Source: Polaribacter sp. Q13 | GTDB taxonomy: Bacteria > Bacteroidota > Bacteroidia > Flavobacteriales > Flavobacteriaceae | Reading direction: 5' to 3' | Length of the DNA: 64,000 nt | NCBI RefSeq assembly: GCF_016858305.2 | Contig: NZ_CP074436.1 | Coordinates: 20,001 to 84,000 of the forward strand | In this document: in pieces, positions 1-8,831 of the stretch | Position numbering within the stretch: position 1 is the stretch's first letter | Layout: every line of letters starts with the position of its first letter | The notes under the pieces: generated by a model | What the model saw: the letters and a program-made list of their open reading frames with translations, nothing else | Told to the model about the DNA's origin: nothing | Databases searched by the model: none | Program-made: the position numbers and the translations under genes

Positions 1-46
1 AGTAATGTCATAGCCAAGTGATACTAATAACCCATAGACTTATGTA
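1..46 (+). rRNA. 23S rRNA, 3' end (partial)
   Basis: The first bases carry the ending typical of flavobacterial 23S rRNA (a GATACTAATAACCCATAGAC-like segment) and lie about 110 bases before a 5S gene on the same strand, the normal 23S-5S order. Only the 3' tail is in the window, so the exact end near base 46 is an estimate. A GC-rich hairpin (CCCGCC-GAAA-GGCGGG) follows at about 52-67 in the spacer and may be a processing signal. Confidence 0.7.
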
Positions 47-154
47 CGCTTCCCGCCGAAAGGCGGGAGCACAGACTCTTTATTTATTACGAAAAAAACG
101 ATATTATTTTACCATATGTTAACTTATACAGTTGAAGTTATTCAACTGAAAATT

Positions 155-265
155 TTAGGGTGGTTATAGCATTGGGGCTCACCTCTTCCCATCTCGAACA
201 GAGAAGTTAAGCCCAATCGCGCCGATGGTACTGCATTTATGTGGGAGAGTAGGTCGCCGCCTTTC
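155..265 (+). rRNA. rrf: 5S ribosomal RNA
   Basis: Structural RNA of the large ribosomal subunit. The segment has the conserved 5S blocks: GGTGGTTATAGC at the 5' side, GGGGCTCACCTCTTCCCAT, GAACAGAGAAGTTAAGCCC, CGCCGATGGTACTGC, and the closing GGGAGAGTAGGTCGCCGCC. The length of about 110 nt fits. It sits downstream of the 23S 3' end and just before a hairpin-plus-T-run terminator, so it is the last gene of an rRNA operon. End positions are good to a few bases. Confidence 0.95.
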
Positions 266-268
266 TTT

Positions 269-302
269 AAACCTCTATTCTTACGAATTGAGGTTTTTTT
301 TT
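269..302 (+). terminator. rRNA operon terminator
   Basis: Inverted repeat AACCTC...GAGGTT followed by a run of nine T, directly after 5S. It is a classical intrinsic terminator for the rRNA operon. Confidence 0.8.
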
Positions 303-384
303 GCGATAAACTCAACGGGGTTTGTTGGAATTTTATCATATTTGTTTATTCTAATTATAATATTATAGTTTATTTTCGTTATTC

Positions 385-1607
385 GGAAGCATTTGTACTT
401 CTTGTCAAAATAGTTGAGTATATTCTGATTATGTATAGATCTTGTTCTAGCAATGCTATTAAAGCTTTTAAACTTCGCTTGTTTTACCTTTTCATTCCAT
501 TTAGCAAGTCTAATTAAGGCAACAGTTTTATCTTTTGTTTGATTATAAATCCAGGATAAGTTTTGACATAAATTGTATGCCTTTTCTATATCTGAATAAT
601 TTTTAAAAAGTATTTCAGCTCTTTCCTGTTGGGTGTTAGTCCACTTGTTACTAGATTTATATAATAGATATTTACTTCTAGCTAATAATTGTTTTAGAGT
701 ATCTCCATTTGGTAGTAGTTCAGGAACATATTTTAAGGAGTTATTTCTAGCGTTTTCTATGGCGTCGTTTTCTTTATCTATTGCTTCCCAACGATGTTTA
801 ATTCTTATTTCTTGCAAAGCATCTAAAGCTAATTTTTGCACATGAAATCGATCTATAACTAATACTGCTTTTGGAAATGATTTTTTAACGATTAACCGCA
901 TGTTTCATGCCATGTCTAAGGTTACTTCAATTACTTTTTTTCTTTGTTTTAAAGCTATTTTATGAAGAATTCTAATAACATCTTCAGCTTTAGTCCCTTT
1001 AATCATAGTTATTAAAGCACCTTTCTTTCCATTCGCATTTTTATTAGTCACTATAGTATATAAATCTCCATTAGAAAATGCTGGTTCATCTATGGAAAGA
1101 TAACTTCCAATATTTTTAGGAAAAAGCAACCATTGTTCAGCATGCGGTTTTTGGTTCCATAGCTTAAAATCACTTAAATAATCTTTGTATCGTCTCTGTA
1201 AGTTTCTAGGGCTTACTCCGTAAAAGGTTGCTACAACAGATGTACTTGAAGCATTATTACAGACTGATTTGTTTTAAAAAAGCAGCAAATTCACTAGTAA
1301 TTCTAGTGCCTTTTGCTACTAATTGCCAATCTCTTATCACTAATTTTTTAGAATTATCATCAATCCAACGCCTTCTAATAACATGTAGAAAAACGTTTTT
1401 ACCTCGGATTGGAAAATCTTGAATAGTTGCTTCTGGAAAAAAGCCTTTAGAACTTAATTTTAGTCCTATGAATTCATCAGGAATTGTATTTAATTCTGTA
1501 AAATGGAAATGTAGTTCTCCTTGTTTTACCTCATGTTTGGTTAATTTAAAATAATCAACAAGAATTTCAGGTAGTAGTAATTTAGCAAGTTCAATTGAAG
1601 TATCCAA
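385..1607 (-). pseudogene. ISL3-type transposase, broken
   Basis: Remnant of a DDE transposase of the ISL3 kind. Read from right to left it begins near 1607 (LDTSIELAKLLLPEILVDYF, with TTG where an ATG would be expected). It continues through the basic region GKNVFLHVIRRRWIDD and the helix-turn-helix-like segment VVATFYGVSPRNLQRRY to the catalytic core (YLSIDEPAF, VLVIDRFHVQKLALDALQEI). Three lesions are visible. A frameshift near 1258 separates FLKQIS from NNASSTSVVATF. An in-frame TGA at 905-907 lies between EVTLDMA and NMRLIVKK. A frameshift before RSTNASE near 395 is followed at once by a stop, so the C-terminal part with the last acidic residue is lost. I found no clean terminal inverted repeats. 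The family name comes from motif resemblance; the lesions are read directly. Confidence 0.8.
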
Positions 1608-1729
1608 AATAGAAATAATTTTAAAGTCAAAGTTCTTCTTTTTTAGTTTACTCCACAACTTTTTGTGTTGATCCGAAATGACAAAACTGAACGCAAAAAA
1701 AACATTCGGCCATTGGAACTTCTTTATAT

Positions 1730-1786
1730 TTAGATGCTGAAACAAGTTCAGCATGACAAGGTTTAATCCTTTTTAGATATTTTTTA
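1730..1786 (+). repeat. Dispersed hairpin repeat, right half (copy A)
   Basis: GATGCTGAAACAAGTTCAG, then a GACAAGGTTT...CTTTTTAGATATTTTTTAT tail. It aligns with the right half of two longer copies at 40621-40758 and 55694-55834. The left half is missing here and the region runs into the transposase relic. Confidence 0.65.
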
Positions 1787-2424
1787 TGGGCTTATATAAA
1801 ATGTGTAGGATTTATTGTTCGAATCGTGGCCCCTTTGTGTTTATATTTAATAAGCACCTTTTTTATTGGATTGTATACATATGTTTTTGAGAGTAATTGT
1901 TCTAAATTAGTGCTTTCTACGTTTTATAATTATATTTATGAAAAGACTGTTTTAATAATTCGTTTTGAATTGAGGTTAATTTATATTGGATTTTTATAAA
2001 TTAAATTACCTATATATTTTCAGAAAGACAAAGTTTGTAGCCTTTTAAACAGCTTTATTTTCTATTTGTGAACGGAACTATTAAACTTTGTGCATGTTAT
2101 GTTCAATGTTTTATTATAGATGTCCTTATTTTTTTGCGTTAGTGATTGAAACGGCATCCTTTTTTGTTAATGGATGTAATTAATAGTCAATTAAAATAAT
2201 TATCTTACTTAGGTTATTTTTATATGAAAGAACAAAAAAGATATAGTGTAAAGCACGACCTTTAGGTAACGCCCAAATAATTTTTATTTGAAGATATTAA
2301 TTGATTACTTTTGCTAAACTTCGGGGATGATTTCTTTCCCACGCTGAATTTTTAGTATTTACTAAAAAGATAAAGGTAGAACAGGAATGGTTATTTTATT
2401 ATAAACATTTAAAACGAAAAAAAA
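1755..2424. other. 670-base gene-free stretch
   Basis: Between the transposase relic and ornithine aminotransferase. It holds the end of the dispersed repeat (to 1786) and then AT-rich sequence with stops in all frames. A GTTCGAATC word at about 1817 resembles a tRNA T-loop, but no paired arms surround it. The only other signal I can name is the promoter-like pair at 2287-2313. Confidence 0.5.
2287..2313 (+). promoter_or_regulatory. Possible promoter of rocD
   Basis: TACTTTTG at 2306-2313 matches the Bacteroidota -7 element TAnnTTTG. TTTG at 2287-2290 could be the -33 element, but the 15-base spacer is shorter than the usual 19-21, so the call is tentative. The gene starts about 110 bases downstream. 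Confidence 0.35.
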
Positions 2425-3666
2425 ATGACTGTTTTAGACAAATTAACTTCGAAAGAAGCGATTGAATTAGAGAACAAATATGGAGCACACAACTATCATC
2501 CACTTCCAGTGGTTTTAAGTAAGGGTGAAGGTGTTTATGTTTGGGACGTTGAAGGAAAAAAATATTATGATTTTTTATCTGCATATTCTGCTGTAAACCA
2601 AGGACATTGTCATCCTAAAATTGTGGATGCAATGGTGAATCAAGCAAAAACCTTGACATTAACCTCACGTGCATTTTATAATGATGTGTTAGGTACATAT
2701 GAAAAGTTTGCTACCGAATTGTTTGGTTTTGATAAATTATTGCCAATGAATACTGGGGCTGAAGCGGTTGAAACTGCTTTAAAAATAGCTAGAAAATGGG
2801 CATATGAGGTAAAAGGAATCAAGGAAAATAAGGCTGAAATAATTGTTTGTGAAAATAATTTTCATGGTAGAACTACTACTATAATCTCTTTTTCTAATGA
2901 CCCTGTGGCTAGGAAAAATTTTGGTCCTTATACAAAAGGATTTTTAAAAATTGAGTATGATAATTTACAAGAGCTGCAAGAGGCTTTAGAAAGTAGTAAT
3001 AATATTGCTGCTTTTTTAGTAGAACCGATACAAGGTGAAGCGGGGGTTTATGTTCCTTCTGATGGTTATTTAGCGGCTGCTAAAAAAATGTGTTCAGATT
3101 ATAATGTGCTTTTTATTGCGGATGAAGTGCAAACAGGTATTGCTAGAACAGGTAAAATGTTGGCTGTAGATCATGAAAATGTAAAACCAGATATTTTAAT
3201 TTTAGGGAAAGCGTTAAGTGGTGGTGCTTATCCTGTTTCTGCAGTTTTGGCAAATAACAGCATTATGGATGTTATAGGACCAGGAAATCATGGCTCCACA
3301 TTTGGAGGGAATCCTGTTGCTGCTGCTGTTGCAATAGCAGCTTTAAAAGTGGTTATTGATGAGAAATTGGCAGAAAATGCAGAAGCTTTGGGTCTTATTT
3401 TTAGAGACGAATTAACGAAGTTTTGTAAAAATAATCATTTAGTGGAATCTGTGCGAGGAAAAGGTCTGTTAAATGCCATTTTAATTAATGACTCTGAAGA
3501 TAGTTCTACTGCTTGGGATATTTGCATGAAATTAAAAGAGAATGGTCTTTTGGCTAAACCTACACATGGAAATATTATTCGTTTTGCACCTCCTTTAGTA
3601 ATGAATGAAGCACAATTAATGGATTGTATCTCTATAATTAAAAATACTATTTCTGAGTTTAAATAG
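2425..3666 (+). CDS. rocD: Ornithine aminotransferase
   Basis: Cytosolic PLP enzyme that moves the delta-amino group of ornithine to 2-oxoglutarate, giving glutamate semialdehyde (arginine breakdown to proline or glutamate). At 413 aa it has the usual family length. Class III aminotransferase marks are clear: [17 protein letters not shown] near residue 50, the cofactor-phosphate site [12 protein letters not shown] near 110, [10 protein letters not shown] near 200, [12 protein letters not shown] near 235, and the PLP lysine Lys262 in [23 protein letters not shown] near 290 completes the site. The ATG follows a run of A. It stands alone, with transcriptionally quiet flanks. The motif pattern favours ornithine over acetylornithine or GABA substrates. 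Confidence 0.93.
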   Translation: MTVLDKLTSKEAIELENKYGAHNYHPLPVVLSKGEGVYVWDVEGKKYYDFLSAYSAVNQGHCHPKIVDAMVNQAKTLTLTSRAFYNDVLGTYEKFATELFGFDKLLPMNTGAEAVETALKIARKWAYEVKGIKENKAEIIVCENNFHGRTTTIISFSNDPVARKNFGPYTKGFLKIEYDNLQELQEALESSNNIAAFLVEPIQGEAGVYVPSDGYLAAAKKMCSDYNVLFIADEVQTGIARTGKMLAVDHENVKPDILILGKALSGGAYPVSAVLANNSIMDVIGPGNHGSTFGGNPVAAAVAIAALKVVIDEKLAENAEALGLIFRDELTKFCKNNHLVESVRGKGLLNAILINDSEDSSTAWDICMKLKENGLLAKPTHGNIIRFAPPLVMNEAQLMDCISIIKNTISEFK

Positions 3667-3769
3667 TAAATATATGTTTATTCCTTTTTGAATAATGAAT
3701 AAATTGATTAATTTTTAGCCACTTAATTACAAAAATACAATTGTGAATTCGTGGCTTCTTTTTTTTGTT

Positions 3770-3777
3770 TATTTTTG
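3770..3777 (+). promoter_or_regulatory. Possible -7 promoter element
   Basis: TATTTTTG matches TAnnTTTG and lies 28 bases before the next start codon. No well-spaced -33 TTG is visible. Confidence 0.35.
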
Positions 3778-3804
3778 AACTAAAGTAACCTTATAATTTA
3801 AATT

Positions 3805-4245
3805 ATGATAAGTAATCCGATTACACAATTAGAGCAATTAACAATAAATAGTACGGCTAAAAATTTTTTAAAGGAAACAGCTAAATGGGCAAAATTCTTA
3901 TCTATTATAGGTTTTGTTTTAATTGGGTTGATGTTGGTTTTTGCCGTTTTTGCAACTACTATTTTTGATTTGGCAGCTAAGATGCAACCTGATATGCCAG
4001 AAAGTTTAGGGTTGGTTATGACAATAACTTATTTGGTATTAGCTATTATTTATTTTTTTCCAGTGTATTATTTATTTAAATTTTCTACGAAAATGAAAAG
4101 TGCGTTGGCTACAAAAAATGAGGACACCTTAATGAAAGCTTTTGAGATGTTAAAATCTCATTATAAGTTTATTGGTGTATTTACTGTTATTACTTTATCC
4201 TTATATGCTTTAGTTATTGTTCTGGCAGCATTGGGCGCTTTATAG
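3805..4245 (+). CDS. DUF5362-like small membrane protein
   Basis: A 146-aa inner-membrane protein of unknown function. After a cytosolic stretch of about 30 residues come three long hydrophobic segments: roughly 33-58 (LSIIGFVLIGLMLVFAVFAT), 70-94 (GLVMTITYLVLAIIYFFPV) and 120-146 (FIGVFTVITLSLYALVIVLA). The loop FKFSTKMKSALATKNEDTLMKAFEMLKSHYKFIG between the last two is a recurring feature of small Bacteroidota membrane proteins grouped as DUF5362, which is my best guess. It has no operon partner. The start is supported by a -7 promoter-like element 28 bases upstream. Confidence 0.65.
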   Translation: MISNPITQLEQLTINSTAKNFLKETAKWAKFLSIIGFVLIGLMLVFAVFATTIFDLAAKMQPDMPESLGLVMTITYLVLAIIYFFPVYYLFKFSTKMKSALATKNEDTLMKAFEMLKSHYKFIGVFTVITLSLYALVIVLAALGAL

Positions 4246-4581
4246 AAATATGGTTTTTAATTTATTCCTTTTTATTAATTCTTCAATGAGATGGTTAAGT
4301 AATTGGTTTACTTTTTTTTTAAGGCTATTTTTATACTAGCTTGTTTAATAGTGTTATCTATTTATTTGAATAAAAATAATAATAGATGTTTCTAATTAAT
4401 ATTGAGTAAATTATATTAAAATTTAATTTTTATTAAATTAAATTTATAAAAGCTATAATTTACTTTCTGTTTATTATGAATAATGTAAAGTTGATTTTGT
4501 GATTTAATTTTTTTATTACTTTAAAAGTATTATAAAATCAACGATTTTTAGTATTTTTACATCTTGTAAAATCAGATAGAA
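4246..4581. other. 336-base gene-free stretch
   Basis: Extremely AT-rich spacer between the small membrane protein and the E2 gene. I see no reading frame, hairpin terminator or RNA-like structure in it. It presumably contains the E2 promoter, which I cannot place with confidence. Confidence 0.4.
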
Positions 4582-5925
4582 ATGGCAAGATTTGAATTGA
4601 AATTACCTAAAATGGGAGAGAGTGTTGCAGAAGCAACGATAACTTCTTGGTTAAAAGAAGTTGGAGATACCATTGAATTAGATGAAGCTGTAGTAGAAAT
4701 TGCGACAGATAAAGTAGACTCTGAAATACCTTCTGAAGTTGAAGGAACTTTAATAGAAATTTTATTTCAAAAAGATGATGTTGTGGCAGTTGGAGATACA
4801 ATTGGGGTAATTGAAATAGAGGGAGATGATATAAAAAAGGAACCAACTATTGCTGCAAATGCTGCGAGCGAATCTCATATTGAGGAAGTAGAAAAGACCT
4901 TAGAAAAAGCGGTTGAAGTAGTTTCTATTCCTATTTCAAAAACTTCTGATTCTGGAAAGTTTTACTCACCATTGGTTAGAAATATTGCAGAAAAAGAAGG
5001 GGTTACTATGAACGAATTAGAATCAATTATGGGTTCTGGTAAAGACGGTAGAGTAACAAAAGAAGATATTCTTACTTATATAGAGAATAGAGGTAACACT
5101 GTTAAAGAAGCACCAATTGCAGTGCCGGTGAAAGAAGTAGCATCACCCGTAAAAGCAGAAGCAATAAAACAAGTTACAAGATCTGCTGTTAAAGCAATAC
5201 CCGTTTCTGTTAATGGAGGAGATGAAATTATAGAAATGAGTAGAATGGGTAAATTGATTGCAAAACACATGGTAGATTCTGTACAGACTTCTGCTCATGT
5301 ACAATCGTTTATAGAAATTGATGTAACTAATATTGTAAAATGGAGAGATAAAGTAAAAGATGGTTTCTTAAAGAGAGAAGGAGAGAAGCTAACATTTACA
5401 CCAATATTTATGCAAGCAATTGCAACTACAATTAAAAAATATCCTTTAATTAATATTGCTGTTGATGGTGATAAAATTATTAAAAAGAAAAATATTAATC
5501 TAGGTATGGCCGCGGCATTACCTGACGGTAACTTAATTGTTCCGGTAATTAAAAATGCAGACCAGCTGAGTTTAGTTGGTATTACAAAATCTGTAAATGA
5601 TTTGGCTAGTAGAGCCAGAAATAATGCTTTAAAGCCAGACGAAGTTCAAGACGGAACCTATACCGTTACAAATGTTGGTGGTTTTGGTTCTATTATGGGA
5701 ACACCAATTATTAATCAACCACAGGTTGCTATTTTAGCTTTAGGAGCCATTAGAAAGGTACCTGCAGTTATAGAAACTCCAGAGGGAGATTTTATTGGAA
5801 TTAGACAAAAAATGTTTGTATCACATTCTTACGATCATAGAGTTGTAAATGGTGCTTTAGGCGGAATGTTTATTAAAACGTTAAAAGATATCTTAGAATC
5901 TTGGGATCTGGATCAAGATTTTTAG
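4582..5925 (+). CDS. 2-oxoacid dehydrogenase E2 (lipoyl acyltransferase)
   Basis: The E2 core of a 2-oxoacid dehydrogenase complex, which transfers an acyl group from the lipoyl arm to CoA. Domains: a biotinyl/lipoyl domain (about 1-78) with the lipoylation lysine Lys44 in EIATDKVDSE; a peripheral-subunit-binding domain at about 130-168 (PLVRNIAEKEGV...GKDGRVTKEDIL); and the catalytic domain at about 215-447. The active-site box near the C terminus reads DHRVVNGALGG, with Asn where most E2 proteins have Asp. The 447-aa length with a single lipoyl domain suits a branched-chain or 2-oxoglutarate type rather than a multi-lipoyl pyruvate E2. E1 and E3 are not adjacent, which is common in flavobacteria. 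A strong terminator follows. Confidence 0.88.
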   Translation: MARFELKLPKMGESVAEATITSWLKEVGDTIELDEAVVEIATDKVDSEIPSEVEGTLIEILFQKDDVVAVGDTIGVIEIEGDDIKKEPTIAANAASESHIEEVEKTLEKAVEVVSIPISKTSDSGKFYSPLVRNIAEKEGVTMNELESIMGSGKDGRVTKEDILTYIENRGNTVKEAPIAVPVKEVASPVKAEAIKQVTRSAVKAIPVSVNGGDEIIEMSRMGKLIAKHMVDSVQTSAHVQSFIEIDVTNIVKWRDKVKDGFLKREGEKLTFTPIFMQAIATTIKKYPLINIAVDGDKIIKKKNINLGMAAALPDGNLIVPVIKNADQLSLVGITKSVNDLASRARNNALKPDEVQDGTYTVTNVGGFGSIMGTPIINQPQVAILALGAIRKVPAVIETPEGDFIGIRQKMFVSHSYDHRVVNGALGGMFIKTLKDILESWDLDQDF

Positions 5926-5950
5926 AAAAATATTAAAATACAATTAACTA

Positions 5951-5980
5951 AAAACACTCACAATTTGTGAGTGTTTTTTT
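5951..5980 (+). terminator. Intrinsic terminator after E2
   Basis: AACACTCA-CAATTT-TGAGTGTT hairpin followed by a run of T, 25 bases after the E2 stop. Confidence 0.8.
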
Positions 5981-6039
5981 ATTGCAATATATTATATTCG
6001 CTAACTACAAAAAATCATAAACTTAAAAACAAAAAAAAA

Positions 6040-6774
6040 ATGAAAAAATTGTTAGTCTTATTTTTAGTTATTTCAGCAAACTTAAGTGTAGCGCAAGATG
6101 CTGTTTTACTTCGATTAAAATACGAAAAAGGAGCAACCTATGACGTTGATATGAATATTTCTCAAGAAATGGGAGCTGTTATGTCTATGGGAATGAATAT
6201 TAATATGGATATTAAGGTTTTGGATGTAGCTGAAGATACGTATGATAGTGAAATGAAATTTACTAAGATGACGATGGACATGTTACAAGGTGGACAAGCA
6301 ATGAGTTTTGATTCTACTAAAAGTGATGATGAGTTAGATGAAGCAGGTAAAATGATGAAAGCTCAAATGGGACCGATGTTAACTGCCGTAATTTATGCAA
6401 AAGGAAATAATTTAGGTGAAATTATAGAGGTTAAAGTAGAGCCTAATGTTCCTGGAGTAGCAGAAATGGCAAAACAATCTAGTAATGTTGTGTATCCTAA
6501 AGAAGCATTAAGTGTAGGAAGTACTTGGACAATGACGAAAGAGGAGAAAGGTATGAAAATGGCTTTTTTATATACAGTTAAATCAATAACAAGTGATATT
6601 ATAGCAGTAGATTTATCTGGTGATGTAACTGGTGTGGCTACTGGTACAATTTCTGGTAATATGAGTATTGATAAAAATTCAGGAATTCCAATGAACTCTT
6701 TAATTAATATGAATATGTCGGTTAACGGACAAGAATTAAAAACGAAAGCAGCTATGACTATGGTTAAGAGATAA
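6040..6774 (+). CDS. Exported DUF6263-like protein
   Basis: A 244-aa exported protein of unknown function. The chosen ATG at 6040 follows a long A-run and opens a clean signal peptide (MKKLLVLFLVISANLSVAQ, cut near residue 19). A longer frame back to 5971 would begin inside the preceding terminator. The mature part is methionine-rich (repeated MNI/MDI/MTM segments) and beta-strand-like, with YEKGATYDVDMNISQEMG near the start and IDKNSGIPMNSLINMNMSVNG near the end. This matches the DUF6263 pattern of Bacteroidota, an assignment made from memory of the family. It is transcribed convergently with the metallopeptidase gene and shares its terminator. Confidence 0.75.
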   Translation: MKKLLVLFLVISANLSVAQDAVLLRLKYEKGATYDVDMNISQEMGAVMSMGMNINMDIKVLDVAEDTYDSEMKFTKMTMDMLQGGQAMSFDSTKSDDELDEAGKMMKAQMGPMLTAVIYAKGNNLGEIIEVKVEPNVPGVAEMAKQSSNVVYPKEALSVGSTWTMTKEEKGMKMAFLYTVKSITSDIIAVDLSGDVTGVATGTISGNMSIDKNSGIPMNSLINMNMSVNGQELKTKAAMTMVKR

Positions 6775-6793
6775 TTAACCTTTTTTAATTAAT

Positions 6794-6828
6794 GAAAAAA
6801 GCTTCAGAATTTATCTGAAGCTTTTTTT
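6794..6828. terminator. Bidirectional terminator
   Basis: AAAAAAGCTTCAGA-ATTTA-TCTGAAGCTTTTTTT hairpin between convergent genes. There is an A-run on the left and a T-run on the right, so it can stop transcription from both sides. Confidence 0.8.
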
Positions 6829-6850
6829 GTGTAAAAAATTTATGTAAAAA

Positions 6851-7753
6851 TTACAAAGAACTCGCATTAAAAGTGTCACCTTGGTTTACATCACCAGTGT
6901 CAAAACCTTTTTTAAACCAACGCATTCTTTGGGCAGAAGTACCGTGTGTAAAAGAATCTGGGACCACTCTTCCAGTAGAGTTTTTTTGCAGTCTATCATC
7001 TCCAATAGCATGTGCTGCGTTTAGTGCTTCCTCTAAATCACCTTGTTCCATCATTTTATTAATTTTTTGAGAGTGATGCGCCCAAACACCTGCGTAAAAA
7101 TCGGCTTGTAGCTCTAACATTACAGAATATTTATTGTATTCGGTCTGACTAACACGACCTCTCATTTGTTGTACTTTTTTATTTATTCCTGTAATATTCT
7201 GAATGTGATGTCCCACTTCGTGTGCAATTACATAAGCCTGTGAAAAATCTCCAGGAGCATTTAGTTTTCTTTCCATTTCTTCAAAAAAACTTAAATCAAT
7301 ATATAGTTTTTCATCACCTGGGCAGTAAAAAGGCCCTGTAGAGCTAGAAGCACTTCCGCAAGCAGAATTTACAGATCCAGAAAATAGAACTAAAGTTGGC
7401 TCTCTGTAGTTTGGTATTATTTGATTCCAAATATCTTCTGTATTCGCTAAAATGGTAGCACTAAAATCTGCCAACTCATTTTCTTTTGCGGTTCCTTTGT
7501 AGGTAGATGAAGATTGTATTTGATTATTGGTGTTTCCTGTAAGAAAATTTAAAGGATTATTTCCTGTAAAATACATAACACCTAAAACAATAGCTACAAT
7601 TATTAGTCCTTTTTTAGAAGTAACTAACTTTAAAACTAAAGGAATTAATAGTTTTCCCATTCCTCCGCTTAAAAACCCTCCAGAACTGCTACTAGATGAT
7701 ACGCCTCTTCTATCTTCTACATTAGAACTTTTTCTATTTCCTTTCCACTTCAT
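6851..7753 (-). CDS. Neutral zinc metallopeptidase (YpfJ-like)
   Basis: A 300-aa membrane-anchored member of the putative neutral zinc metallopeptidase family (E. coli YpfJ, KPN_02809). A Gly/Ser-rich N-terminal region (DRRGVSSSSSSGG) is followed by one membrane segment at about 50-68 (GLIIVAIVLGVMYFTG). The catalytic domain has CGSASSSTGPFYCPGDEKLY near 130, the zinc motif HEVGHH starting at His178, and a second metal-ligand segment LELQADFYAGVWAHH near 215. The tail FTHGTSAQRMRWFKKGFDTG is characteristic. The substrate is not known for the family. It is transcribed alone, toward the shared terminator. Confidence 0.9.
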   Translation of the reverse strand: MKWKGNRKSSNVEDRRGVSSSSSSGGFLSGGMGKLLIPLVLKLVTSKKGLIIVAIVLGVMYFTGNNPLNFLTGNTNNQIQSSSTYKGTAKENELADFSATILANTEDIWNQIIPNYREPTLVLFSGSVNSACGSASSSTGPFYCPGDEKLYIDLSFFEEMERKLNAPGDFSQAYVIAHEVGHHIQNITGINKKVQQMRGRVSQTEYNKYSVMLELQADFYAGVWAHHSQKINKMMEQGDLEEALNAAHAIGDDRLQKNSTGRVVPDSFTHGTSAQRMRWFKKGFDTGDVNQGDTFNASSL

Positions 7754-7827
7754 ATTTTTATCTTTAAAAAGATAAATTTACTGTTTATTTTTTAGTTGAT
7801 ACCATTCGGTATAAAAGAAAATACTAT

Positions 7828-8829
7828 TTAGTGCCCCACTTTAAAGGTGTACGTTGCAATTACTTGTTTTTTATATAGAAGATGAACATCATAAAACCCT
7901 TTAAATTTAAACTTATACTTAATATGAATTTTTTTGTTGGTTCTTTTAATAGAGATTGGTTTTGTGTAGGGAAAATTTTCAATTTGAATATCAATTTGAC
8001 TTAAATCGAGTTCATTATTTTCTTGAAGTTGAAAAAAAAATTCTTCATCTTTAGAAATATTATTTTTCATTTCAATTGGGTAAATAGTGATTATCTGAAG
8101 CTTAAAGGTCTCTCCATATACCAAAGGTGCGTTTACAAAATTTAGAGTAGAGGAGACGTCATCTTGTAAGAGTTTCCATTTTTCAACTAAAGGATAATGG
8201 CTTTTAAGAAACAACTGTGGTTCCGTTAAAAAGTAACCATCATTATAATCTAAAATGAAAGTATTTCTATTCAAATCCGTATAACCACTAGACCAAGTGG
8301 CGTCTGCCAAATACCATTTGGTATTCAATTTTATGGCATTCCAAGAATGATTAGGAATTGATAATTCACCAATATTTACCTCTGCACTTCTTCCGTATCC
8401 ATCAATAATTTTAGCTTCTATATTTGTTAGTGTACATAATTCTCGAATTAAATAGGCGTACCCAGTACAAACTGTCTTTTTATTTTTTAGTAATTTTTTA
8501 AAGAGGATTTTATTAAAAGATTTGTTCCATAGATTTAGTTTTATAGAATCATTTTTAAATCGTGTCCTTTTTCTTGTGTTTTTAGAAACCGCAGCATGGT
8601 CACCTTTTATATTTTTGGAAACCCACATATAAATTGCTCTAAATTTTTCTGCATCCGTATCTAAATTTTTAGTTAATAGGAGTGCAAGTTTTGGCAAACT
8701 CTTTAAATTTTCATTTTTATAGCTATTAGCAATACTGTCTGCATTTGCAAAATTGATATGCTTAAAATCAGATTTTTGAGCGTATGTTTTTAATGATATT
8801 AGCACATAAAGGAAAAGGATTTTTTTCAT
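7828..8829 (-). CDS. Exported transglutaminase-like protein
   Basis: A 333-aa protein with a signal peptide (MKKILFLYVLISLKTYAQ) and a transglutaminase-like fold. The presumed Cys-His-Asp triad is visible: Cys in KTVCTGYAYLIRELC near residue 117, His in PNHSWNAIKLNTKWYLADATW near 162, and Asp in the same segment near 177. The C-terminal 130 residues look like beta-sandwich. Proteins of this kind act as cysteine peptidases or crosslinkers; the substrate here is unknown. It starts two bases after the upstream CarboxypepD_reg gene ends, so the two are one operon and probably work together at the envelope. Confidence 0.8.
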   Translation of the reverse strand: MKKILFLYVLISLKTYAQKSDFKHINFANADSIANSYKNENLKSLPKLALLLTKNLDTDAEKFRAIYMWVSKNIKGDHAAVSKNTRKRTRFKNDSIKLNLWNKSFNKILFKKLLKNKKTVCTGYAYLIRELCTLTNIEAKIIDGYGRSAEVNIGELSIPNHSWNAIKLNTKWYLADATWSSGYTDLNRNTFILDYNDGYFLTEPQLFLKSHYPLVEKWKLLQDDVSSTLNFVNAPLVYGETFKLQIITIYPIEMKNNISKDEEFFFQLQENNELDLSQIDIQIENFPYTKPISIKRTNKKIHIKYKFKFKGFYDVHLLYKKQVIATYTFKVGH

Positions 8830-8831
8830 TA

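Noticed and set aside
239..517. 92-aa plus-strand frame over the 5S gene, terminator and transposase relic
   Set aside because: It overlaps a certain 5S gene and terminator and reads antisense to the transposase relic; the protein has no motif.
1817..1825. GTTCGAATC, a T-loop-like word
   Set aside because: No acceptor, D or anticodon arms can be paired around it, so it is not a tRNA.
4607..4846. 79-aa Leu/Gln-rich minus-strand frame inside the E2 gene
   Set aside because: Low-complexity antisense shadow of the lipoyl-domain coding sequence.
5971..6039. Longer start for the DUF6263-like protein
   Set aside because: It would begin inside the E2 terminator and place a non-signal stretch before an obvious signal peptide; the ATG at 6040 is far better.
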